DNA of 23,003 nt, from positions 1-23,003 of the forward strand of contig JBAZGH010000014.1 of assembly GCA_041652935.1 (NCBI GenBank), read 5' to 3'. Below the pieces are notes generated by a model. The model had not been told where the DNA came from. It did no database searches and worked only from the letters and a program-made list of their open reading frames with translations. This DNA comes from JBAZGH01 sp041652935 (GTDB lineage Bacteria > Patescibacteriota > Patescibacteriia > Patescibacteriales > XYC2-FULL-47-12). The position numbers and the translations under genes are program-made. Positions within the stretch are counted from its first letter, which is position 1. Each line of letters opens with the position of its first letter. This document shows, one piece after another, positions 14,807 to 21,004 of this stretch.

Positions 14807-15526
14807 ATGGATGATAAAAACGAAAAATTAAATAATCAATCTGAAGATAAAAAAACGGACGAAAATAAAGCGCCGGCTGTTGTCTTGGATAATGCTGATA
14901 CTGCGAGCAACGAGCAAAGCCCCAAACAAAAAACAGGTGAAAGAAAGGACAGCAAATTTTCCGGAAGGCCATTTAAAAAAAGAAAACGGGATGACAGGTT
15001 TAGTAAAGGAGAAAAGGATGAATTTGAACAGAAAATTATACACATAGCCCGCGTTACCCGCGTTATGAAGGGCGGAAAAAGAATGCGTTTCCGCGCCTGT
15101 GTCGCAGTTGGAAATAAAGCCGGAAAAGTCGGCATTGGACTGGCAAAATCAGCTGATGTAACCGCCGCCATTACCAAAGCGGTTGACCAGGCAAAGAAAA
15201 AAATAGTTAATGTGCAGATTATAAAGGGGACAATCGCCCATGAATTAAACCATAAATTTGGAGCGGCAAAAGTTATGCTTAAACCAACCAAGCAGGGAAC
15301 CGGTATTATTGCCGGCGGGTCAGTTCGCATTATTTTAGAGCTGGCCGGCATAAAGAATATTGTCGGTAAAATTTTAGGCACCAACAATCCGGTTAATAAT
15401 GTTAAATGTACGGTTGAAGCTTTAGCTAGCCTAAAACACGTTGATGTTCCGAATAATCAGCCTAAGATTGGTAATAAGAATTTACAAAAGGATGGTGAAG
15501 ATAAAGACAATAAGAAGAATATTTAA
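14807..15526 (+). CDS. rpsE: 30S ribosomal protein S5 with charged N-terminal extension
   Basis: S5 (uS5) contributes to mRNA helicase activity and decoding fidelity. The core runs from about residue 72 (FEQKIIHIARVTRVMKGGKRMRFRACVAVGNKAGKVGIGLAKSADVTAAITKAV) through HKFGAAKVMLKPTKQGTGIIAGGSVRIILELAGIKNI to about residue 212. The first ~71 residues are an acidic-then-basic low-complexity stretch, and there is a short charged C-terminal tail (KDGEDKDNKKNI), so 239 residues are seen where ~165-175 is usual. The next gene, after 26 nt, is rplO, so no rpmD (L30) lies between them. Confidence 0.97.
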   Translation: MDDKNEKLNNQSEDKKTDENKAPAVVLDNADTASNEQSPKQKTGERKDSKFSGRPFKKRKRDDRFSKGEKDEFEQKIIHIARVTRVMKGGKRMRFRACVAVGNKAGKVGIGLAKSADVTAAITKAVDQAKKKIVNVQIIKGTIAHELNHKFGAAKVMLKPTKQGTGIIAGGSVRIILELAGIKNIVGKILGTNNPVNNVKCTVEALASLKHVDVPNNQPKIGNKNLQKDGEDKDNKKNI

Positions 15527-15552
15527 TAACTTTTCACTTTTAACTAATAAAT

Positions 15553-15999
15553 ATGCCACTAAGTTTGCATACAATTAAACCGGCCAAGGGCGCGACTAAA
15601 AAACGAAAAAGAGTCGGGCGGGGCAACGCTTCCGGGCACGGCACCTATAGCGGCCGTGGCCAAAAAGGACAGCGCTCCCGCAGCGGCGGAAAATCAGGAT
15701 TAAAACGCAAGGGAATGAAGCAGATATTGCTGCAAACTCCTAAGTTGCGCGGTTTTAAGAGCGATAAGCCGAAAAACCAACCGGTGAATTTGAGCGATTT
15801 GAATAAAAATTTTAAAGACGGAGCCAAAATAAATCCGAGTGTTTTGTTAAAGCTTAGATTAATTGATACAATAAAAGAGCCGGTAAAGATTTTAGGAAAA
15901 GGCGAGTTGAAGATTAAAAATTTAGAGTTTAGTGATGTGAAATTAAGCAAGAGCGTTGAAGAGCAGTTGAAAAAGATGGGCGGAAAAGTTAAAAAATAA
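15553..15999 (+). CDS. rplO: 50S ribosomal protein L15
   Basis: L15 (uL15) is a late-assembly 50S protein. The 148 residues start MPLSLHTIKPAKGATKKRKRVGRGNASGHGTYSGRGQKGQRSRSGG, the glycine/arginine-rich rRNA-binding extension typical of L15. They go on with LLQTPKLRGFKSDKPKNQPVNL and the C-terminal domain ending KSVEEQLKKMGGKVKK. It precedes secY as in the spc operon. Confidence 0.98.
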   Translation: MPLSLHTIKPAKGATKKRKRVGRGNASGHGTYSGRGQKGQRSRSGGKSGLKRKGMKQILLQTPKLRGFKSDKPKNQPVNLSDLNKNFKDGAKINPSVLLKLRLIDTIKEPVKILGKGELKIKNLEFSDVKLSKSVEEQLKKMGGKVKK

Positions 16000-16085
16000 A
16001 TATTTTATTATATATTTAAGTAAGTATCCGTATATTTGTAAAAGATTAGCAATTCGTAGGATAAGGAATTTACATAAAATCACAT

Positions 16086-17357
16086 ATGCTCCAAAAAATT
16101 TCACAAATATGGAAGGCAAAAGATTTAAGGAAAAATATCCTTTTTGTTTTGGGTATGCTCGCTATATTTAGGTTTGCAGCCCATGTTCCGATTCCGGGAG
16201 TTGATGCCAGCGCTTTAAAAGAGCTTTTTTCCTCAAACCAGATTTTAGGCTTAATGAATTTATTCTCCGGCGGCGGCATGGAGAATTTTTCAGTTGTAAT
16301 GATGGGAGTCGCTCCGTATATTACCGCTTCAATTATTATACAGCTGCTCGCGATGATAATTCCGTCGCTGGAAGAGATGCAAAAAGAAGAGTCCGGGCGC
16401 AAGAAAATAAACATGTGGACTCGGTATCTGACGGTGCCAATGGCCGCGCTGCAGTCATACGGAATGATAGCCATACTGCGCTCATCCCAGTTGGGAATTT
16501 TGGCTGATGTAAGCGCTGTGCAATTAACTTCAATGATAACTATTATTACCAGCGGCACTGTATTTTTAATGTGGATCGGGGAGTTAATCTCCGAGAAGAA
16601 TATCGGCAACGGAATTTCGCTGATGATTTTTGCCGGAATTATCGCCGGGCTTCCGTCGGCGATACAACAGACAATTATCACTTTTGACGCTTCGCAATTA
16701 TTCATAATCATTGGTTTTATTGCCATTGCTTTAATAACAATTGTCGGAGTAGTTATTATAAATGAGGGCCAGCGCAACGTTCCGGTGGTTTACGCCAAAC
16801 AGATAAGGGGGAATCGGATGTACGGCGGAACCTCGAGCCATCTGCCCCTGCGGGTTAATATGGCCGGAGTTATGCCGATTATTTTTGCGATTTCAGTTGT
16901 TTTATTTCCGCCGATGATAGCCCAGTTTTTTATCCACGCCAGAAGCGCCTGGATATCGAACCTGGCAGAATGGACGATTACTTTCTTCAACAACCAGCTT
17001 ATTTACGGAATTATATATTTCGTTTTAGTATTCGGCTTCACATATTTTTATACTGAAGTCATTTTCCATCCCGAACGGATTGCGGAAAATTTGCAAAAGC
17101 AAGGCGCTTTTATCCCCGGAATAAGGCCGGGCAAGCACACGGAAGATTATTTAAGCAAAACTACCTACAAAATTATTTTTCTCGGCGCCTTGTTTTTAGC
17201 ATTGATTGCTATTTTACCGTTAATTATGCGCTACTTCACCGGAATCCAATCGTTAGCTCTGGGAGGCACCAGCCTGCTTATTGTAGTCGCGGTTGTTATT
17301 GAAACTGTGAAGCAGATTGAGTCGCAGTTGATGATGAGGGAATATGAGGGATATTAA
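16086..17357 (+). CDS. secY: Protein translocase subunit SecY
   Basis: SecY is the membrane channel of the Sec translocon. The 423 residues contain about ten hydrophobic segments, starting with ILFVLGMLAIFRFAAHVPIPGVD (TM1 and plug start). Other family marks are LFSGGGMENFSVVMMGVAPYITASIIIQLL, EDYLSKTTYKII near the C-terminal half and PERIAENLQKQGAFIPGIRPGK, the cytosolic loop that contacts SecA and ribosomes. The C-terminus ends IESQLMMREYEGY. A terminator follows 36 nt after the stop, so it ends the spc transcription unit here. Confidence 0.98.
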   Translation: MLQKISQIWKAKDLRKNILFVLGMLAIFRFAAHVPIPGVDASALKELFSSNQILGLMNLFSGGGMENFSVVMMGVAPYITASIIIQLLAMIIPSLEEMQKEESGRKKINMWTRYLTVPMAALQSYGMIAILRSSQLGILADVSAVQLTSMITIITSGTVFLMWIGELISEKNIGNGISLMIFAGIIAGLPSAIQQTIITFDASQLFIIIGFIAIALITIVGVVIINEGQRNVPVVYAKQIRGNRMYGGTSSHLPLRVNMAGVMPIIFAISVVLFPPMIAQFFIHARSAWISNLAEWTITFFNNQLIYGIIYFVLVFGFTYFYTEVIFHPERIAENLQKQGAFIPGIRPGKHTEDYLSKTTYKIIFLGALFLALIAILPLIMRYFTGIQSLALGGTSLLIVVAVVIETVKQIESQLMMREYEGY

Positions 17358-17393
17358 TTAGTCCATAAAGTCAAAAGTTAAAAAGTTAAAAGT

Positions 17394-17413
17394 ACGCCCG
17401 AAGGGGCGTTTTT
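17394..17413 (+). terminator. Intrinsic terminator after secY
   Basis: ACGCCC (17394-17399) and GGGCGT (17404-17409) pair around a GAAG loop, followed by TTTTT and further T-rich sequence. It separates the ribosomal gene block from the downstream metabolic genes. Confidence 0.8.
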
Positions 17414-17420
17414 GTTTAGT

Positions 17421-17449
17421 TTGACTTTTTTGATAAAATAGGATAGTAT
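17421..17449 (+). promoter_or_regulatory. Sigma70-type promoter of the response regulator
   Basis: TTGACT (17421-17426), a 17-nt spacer and TAGTAT (17444-17449). It overlaps the ATG at 17448, which supports using the downstream GTG at 17502 as the translation start. Confidence 0.6.
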
Positions 17450-17486
17450 GATTAATCACATATTATGTCATAGGCCTAACAAGGTC

Positions 17487-17494
17487 AGAAGGAG
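17487..17494 (+). promoter_or_regulatory. Shine-Dalgarno sequence of the response regulator
   Basis: AGAAGGAG lies 7 nt before GTG 17502, a textbook distance. It decides the start over ATG 17448, and is the only strong Shine-Dalgarno I found before any gene in this window. Confidence 0.75.
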
Positions 17495-17501
17495 CGGTGA
17501 A

Positions 17502-17876
17502 GTGAGCGAAAAAACCATTCTAGTCGTTGATGACGAAACGATGGTCATTAATGTAACCTCTGCAATCTTACGGTCTGAGGGCAATGTTTGCCTTACAGCC
17601 ACAAACGGCCAAGAGGGTTTGGAAGTTTTCTTGGAACATTGCGATGGAATTGCAATGGTTGTAACCGACCTTAATATGCCCAGAATGAACGGCGTTGAGA
17701 TGGCTAGGGCCATTAAGGAGATGAAGCCGGAGGTGAAAATTATCTTCGTATCCGGCCTAGCTGCTGACTTTGACGTTGATTATCTTCGGACATTAGGATT
17801 TATTTTACAAAAGCCATTCACCCCTAATCAGTTGTTAGAGCTTGTTAGGAGATATTTGCAGGAGCTTTCTTTTTAG
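17502..17876 (+). CDS. Stand-alone response regulator receiver domain (CheY/Spo0F-like)
   Basis: A single receiver domain of 124 residues without an output domain, so it would act by phosphorylation-dependent protein binding. The phosphorylation machinery is complete: acidic pair Asp10-Asp11 (VVDDE), phospho-acceptor Asp56 (VVTDLNMPRMNG), the hydroxyl residue Ser84 (IIFVSGL) and Lys104 with the cis-proline motif KPF (104-106). I start it at GTG 17502, where an AGAAGGAG Shine-Dalgarno fits; the in-frame ATG at 17448 overlaps the promoter -10. It is flanked by its own promoter and terminator, so is monocistronic. No histidine kinase is nearby. Its Shine-Dalgarno and single-gene layout differ from its neighbours, suggesting later acquisition. 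Confidence 0.92.
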   Translation: MSEKTILVVDDETMVINVTSAILRSEGNVCLTATNGQEGLEVFLEHCDGIAMVVTDLNMPRMNGVEMARAIKEMKPEVKIIFVSGLAADFDVDYLRTLGFILQKPFTPNQLLELVRRYLQELSF

Positions 17877-17912
17877 GAGAGCTTTTGAGAGTGGTTCTTT
17901 GGATATGAGATG

Positions 17913-17950
17913 GCGTTGCTTGTGCAGTTTGCAGAAGTGGCGCTTTTTTT
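17913..17950 (+). terminator. Probable intrinsic terminator of the response regulator
   Basis: GCGTTGCTTGTGC pairs imperfectly (two mismatches, two G-U pairs) with GCAGAAGTGGCGC across a short AGTTT loop, followed by seven T at 17944-17950. Confidence 0.6.
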
Positions 17951-17985
17951 ATTTGTGCAAAAATCTTAAATTTGGTAAAATAAAA

Positions 17986-18058
17986 CTACGAATTACAAAT
18001 TAAATACAAATTTACAAATATTGTATTTGTAGATTTGTAGAATATTTGTAATTTGTAG
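17986..18058. repeat. 73-nt AT-rich palindrome upstream of the aldolase gene
   Basis: The left arm CTACGAATTACAAATTAAAT and ACAAATTTACAAATA is largely complementary to the right arm (18024-18058) around TTG. It is the same family and nearly the same length as the palindrome at 5394-5468. Confidence 0.8.
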
Positions 18059-18073
18059 GAGTTAAATTATAAT
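18046..18073 (+). promoter_or_regulatory. Possible promoter of the aldolase gene
   Basis: A perfect TATAAT at 18068-18073 with TTGTAA at 18046-18051 (16-nt spacer). The -35 hexamer lies inside the right arm of the palindrome. An alternative is TTGTGC (17953-17958), 17 nt, TAAAAT (17976-17981), upstream of the palindrome. Confidence 0.4.
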
Positions 18074-18099
18074 ACAAGATATAAACTAAATATAATTAT

Positions 18100-19041
18100 A
18101 TGAAAAATATCAACATTCCCATGGATGTTCCCAAGGCGCAGGAAAAGGAATATATTAAAAATTTTAAATTAGCAACTTGCGGGACCGGCCGGATGATGAT
18201 GATGGCCGGCGACCAGAAGGTTGAGCATTTAAACGATGATTTTGTCGGGCGGGGGATTCCCAAGGAAATAGCCGACCCGGAACATTATTTTAAAATTGCA
18301 GACAAAGCCAAAATCGGCGTGTTTGCGACCCAATTAGGTTTAATTGCCCAGTATGGACGCGATTATCCAAACATTCCATATTTAATAAAAGTAAATTCAC
18401 GCACGAATTTATTTACCGGAAAGTACGGCGACCCCTTCAGCAACCGCTGGGTTGAAATGGACGCTATTATAAAATTTAAAAAAGAAAGCGGGTTGAATAT
18501 TGTCGGCGTCGGCTATACGATTTATATCGGCTCTTCTCATGAATCAGAAATGTTTAGCCAGGGCGCTCGCATAGTGCATGATGCGCATTGCGCCGGTATG
18601 ATGGCGGTGATTTGGATGTATCCGCGCGGCAGAGCGGTAAAAAACGAAAATGATATTCATTTATTAGCCGGCGGAGCCGGAGTAGCAACTTGTTTGGGCG
18701 CTGATTTTGTCAAGACTCATTACCCCTATGGAGGAAATAATAAAAGAACCGCTAATGCTTATAAAGAAGTTGTTGACGCGGCCGGGCGAACCGGCGTAAT
18801 TTGCGTTGGCGGAGATAAAAAAGAAACTAAGAAATTTTTACAGGATATTCATGACCAAATTCATATTGCCGGCACTCGCGGAAACGCAATCGGCCGGAAC
18901 ATATATCAGCGTCCCTTGGACGAAGCGATAAGAATGGCGAACGCGATTTCAGCTATATCCTTGTATGACTATTCAGCTGAAGATGCTTACAGTGTGTTTT
19001 TAGGGAAGAAGACGATTAAAAATTCATGCCAAGCTTTATAA
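18100..19041 (+). CDS. Class I fructose-bisphosphate aldolase, DhnA/FbaB type
   Basis: It is predicted to cleave fructose-1,6-bisphosphate reversibly into dihydroxyacetone phosphate and glyceraldehyde-3-phosphate through a Schiff base. The sequence has the DhnA-type TIM-barrel pattern: MMMAGDQKVEH with the early Asp, VGYTIYIGSSHE, MAVIWMYPRG, then GADFVKTHYPYGG with Lys205 as the likely Schiff-base lysine. Two C-terminal phosphate-binding loops follow, CVGGDKKET and GTRGNAIGRNIYQRP. The 313 residues fit, slightly long for the archaeal-type enzyme. Some relatives act on other aldol substrates (LsrF, 2-amino-3,7-dideoxy-D-threo-hept-6-ulosonate synthase), but nearness to gpmI favours glycolysis. 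It starts with ATG, has no Shine-Dalgarno and is preceded by a palindrome and a possible promoter. Confidence 0.88.
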   Translation: MKNINIPMDVPKAQEKEYIKNFKLATCGTGRMMMMAGDQKVEHLNDDFVGRGIPKEIADPEHYFKIADKAKIGVFATQLGLIAQYGRDYPNIPYLIKVNSRTNLFTGKYGDPFSNRWVEMDAIIKFKKESGLNIVGVGYTIYIGSSHESEMFSQGARIVHDAHCAGMMAVIWMYPRGRAVKNENDIHLLAGGAGVATCLGADFVKTHYPYGGNNKRTANAYKEVVDAAGRTGVICVGGDKKETKKFLQDIHDQIHIAGTRGNAIGRNIYQRPLDEAIRMANAISAISLYDYSAEDAYSVFLGKKTIKNSCQAL

Positions 19042-19045
19042 TAAT

Positions 19046-19299
19046 ATGAGCGAAGAAATNNNNNNNNNNAAATATCCCAAAAAACAATTGAATATTTTTT
19101 AGAGCAACACCAAATTTCCGACCCGGACCAGAAAGCGAAAGTTCTTCCGGCGATAACCGATATTGTCTATGAGTACAATATGAATGTGGTAGAGTACGAA
19201 AAAGAAGAGGATGAGTACAAAAAAAAGAAAATAACAGAAGAATTGAAAGAAACGGAGAGTAAAATTGGCGAAATGATAAAGGAGGCCTTGGGGAGTTAG
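19046..19299 (+). CDS. Small charged protein interrupted by an assembly gap, function unknown
   Basis: A start (MSEE at 19046) five bases after the aldolase stop runs into ten Ns (19060-19069). An open frame resumes from 19072 for 75 residues (ISQKTIEYFLEQHQISDPD..., then EYEKEEDEYKKKKITEELKETESKIGEMIKEAL) to TAG 19297-19299. If the gap were exactly 10 nt, the two pieces would be in different frames. Ten Ns are commonly a placeholder, so I treat this as one gene with an unknown amount of missing sequence. The C-terminal half is predicted helical, probably coiled coil. No family is recognised. Confidence 0.6.
19060..19069. other. Assembly gap (10 Ns)
   Basis: A run of ten N bases, most likely a scaffold or contig join of unknown true length. 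The order of what lies left and right of it depends on the scaffolding being right. Confidence 0.95.
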
Positions 19300-19390
19300 A
19301 AAGTAGAAAGTTAAAAAGTTAGATAGTACGAAAAAAAAGATAGCATTTTCAATTTTATAAAACTTTTAAATTTTCTAACTTTTAATTTAG
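19300..19390. repeat. AT-rich word-palindrome before gpmI
   Basis: The left arm is built of AAAGTAGAAAGTTAAAAAGTT and AGATAGTACG words, the right arm of their complements (AAAACTTTTAAATTTTCTAA then CTTTTAATTT), ending directly at the gpmI ATG. The left-arm words recur at about 3450-3470, 17368-17394 and inside the rplC tail. Confidence 0.65.
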
Positions 19391-19393
19391 TAT

Positions 19394-20977
19394 ATGAAAT
19401 TAAATTTTAAACCAGCAGTTTTAATAGTGCTTGACGGTTTTGGAATTGCCCAGCCGAGTTCATCCAACGCAATTTCATTGGCCGAAAAGCCCTTTTTTAA
19501 TTCTTTAATCAAGGGTTATCCCAGCGCCCTGCTTGAGGCGTCCGGTTTAAGCGTGGGCTTGCCTTTTGGGGAAGTCGGCAATTCAGAGGTGGGGCATCTA
19601 ACCATAGGATCAGGCATGCTTCTACTGCAGAGTTTCCCCCGCATTAATGAATCAATTTCCGATAACAGTTTTTTTGAATTAAAAGCGTTGCGGGAAGCTT
19701 ACGAAAGGGTGAAAAACGGCAAGGGCAAGCTGCATTTAATAGGCATGATCGGCAGGGGAACAGTCCATAGCTCGCAAAGCCACTTGGAGGTGTTGATCGC
19801 TTTTGCCAAAGAGAGAAAGATAGGCGATAAATTATTTCTGCATTTATTTTTAGACGGGCGCGATACCCCCAAAGATGCCGGGAAGCAAGCGATCGCGGAA
19901 ATTTTAAATTTTTGCCGGCAGGAAGAAGCCGGCCATGTTGCCAGCATCGGCGGACGGTATTACGGCATGGACCGGAATAAAAATTGGGACAGGATAGAAA
20001 AAGCTTATCAGGCAATTGTAAACGGCCAATCGGAAAAAATAGGCGCTGATCCGATAAAATTAATTGAAGATTCATACGCCGCTGAAGTTTATGATGAAGA
20101 ATTGCTGCCGGCGGTTTTGCAAAGCCGGGACAATAAGCCGATGGCGGAAATTGAAGACGGCGATTCAGTTGTATTTTTTAACTTCCGGGCCGACAGAGCG
20201 CGCCAGCTTACACAAAGCTTGGTTGAGCCGGATTTTGATAAATTCAGCGTGAAAAAATTCAACGATCTATATATTGCGACTTTTACGGAATATAAAAAAG
20301 ATTTGCCGGTTAATGTTTTGTTCCCTACGGAAATAATAAAAAATCCACTGGCAAAAATTTTTGCTGATAATAATTTAACTCAACTGCATATTGCTGAAAC
20401 TGAGAAATATGCCCATGTTACCTTTTTTTTAAACGGCCGGGAGGAAAAGCCGTTTGCCGGAGAAGAGAGAATTCTTATTCCGTCGCCCGCGGTAAAATCT
20501 TATGACGAAAAGCCGGAGATGTCCGCCCTTGAAGTAGCGCAGAAAATAACAGAGGCGGTTCAAAGCGATAAATTTGATTTTATCGCCGTCAACTTTGCCA
20601 ATGCCGACATGGTCGGCCATACTGGAAATTTAGACGCGGCTGTTCAGGCGGCGCAGACGGTTGATAAATGCCTAGCGCAAATAATTCCTGAAATCGTAAA
20701 AAAAGGAGGAGCGGCTTTTATCGTCGGCGACCACGGAAACGCGGAGGAGATGTTTAACTACACTACGGGCGATATAGACAAAGAGCATAATATGTCTCCC
20801 GTGCCCTTCATAGTCGTTGCCGATAAATTTTCAGGCCAGCCGAATCCAAACATAAAAAATGACGATTTGTCATCCTTAATCCCTTCGGGAATTTTAGCCG
20901 ATGCCGCCCCCACAATTTTAAAGGTTATCGGCCTGGAGCAGCCGCCGGAAATGTCAGGCAGGTGCCTGATAGAATAA
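19394..20977 (+). CDS. gpmI: 2,3-bisphosphoglycerate-independent phosphoglycerate mutase
   Basis: It interconverts 3- and 2-phosphoglycerate in lower glycolysis, using two Mn2+ ions and a phosphoserine intermediate. The metal-binding Asp14 is in LDGFG, and the catalytic serine is Ser64 in GEVGNSEVGH. The substrate-binding domain shows GTVHSSQSHLEVL, LDGRDTPKDAG, GGRYYGMDRNKNWDR and FNFRADRARQL. The C-terminal phosphatase domain has EKYAHVTFFLNGREEKPF, NFANADMVGHTGN, VGDHGNAEEM and KEHNMSPVPF, which supply the remaining metal ligands. The 527 residues are within the family's 510-530. The leader is an AT-rich palindrome; no Shine-Dalgarno. Confidence 0.98.
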   Translation: MKLNFKPAVLIVLDGFGIAQPSSSNAISLAEKPFFNSLIKGYPSALLEASGLSVGLPFGEVGNSEVGHLTIGSGMLLLQSFPRINESISDNSFFELKALREAYERVKNGKGKLHLIGMIGRGTVHSSQSHLEVLIAFAKERKIGDKLFLHLFLDGRDTPKDAGKQAIAEILNFCRQEEAGHVASIGGRYYGMDRNKNWDRIEKAYQAIVNGQSEKIGADPIKLIEDSYAAEVYDEELLPAVLQSRDNKPMAEIEDGDSVVFFNFRADRARQLTQSLVEPDFDKFSVKKFNDLYIATFTEYKKDLPVNVLFPTEIIKNPLAKIFADNNLTQLHIAETEKYAHVTFFLNGREEKPFAGEERILIPSPAVKSYDEKPEMSALEVAQKITEAVQSDKFDFIAVNFANADMVGHTGNLDAAVQAAQTVDKCLAQIIPEIVKKGGAAFIVGDHGNAEEMFNYTTGDIDKEHNMSPVPFIVVADKFSGQPNPNIKNDDLSSLIPSGILADAAPTILKVIGLEQPPEMSGRCLIE

Positions 20978-20989
20978 TGGCAGTTTTTT

Positions 20990-20998
20990 TGCTATAAT
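20990..20998 (+). promoter_or_regulatory. Extended -10 promoter directly before the membrane-fusion gene
   Basis: TGCTATAAT is a perfect extended -10 element; no -35 is visible. It ends 6 nt before ATG 21005, so transcription would begin at about the start codon and give a leaderless or near-leaderless mRNA. Confidence 0.55.
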
Positions 20999-21004
20999 AA
21001 CTAT

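Noticed and set aside
16070..16777. 235-codon open frame on the minus strand opposite secY
   Set aside because: It lies wholly over the well-supported secY gene and translates to Ile/Ser-rich sequence without recognisable features.
17448..17501. ATG 17448 as start of the response regulator
   Set aside because: It overlaps the -10 hexamer and adds 18 residues unlike a receiver domain, while GTG 17502 has a good Shine-Dalgarno.
19046..19299. Pseudogene by frameshift
   Set aside because: The apparent frame change coincides with a run of Ns of unknown true length, so it cannot be called a mutation.
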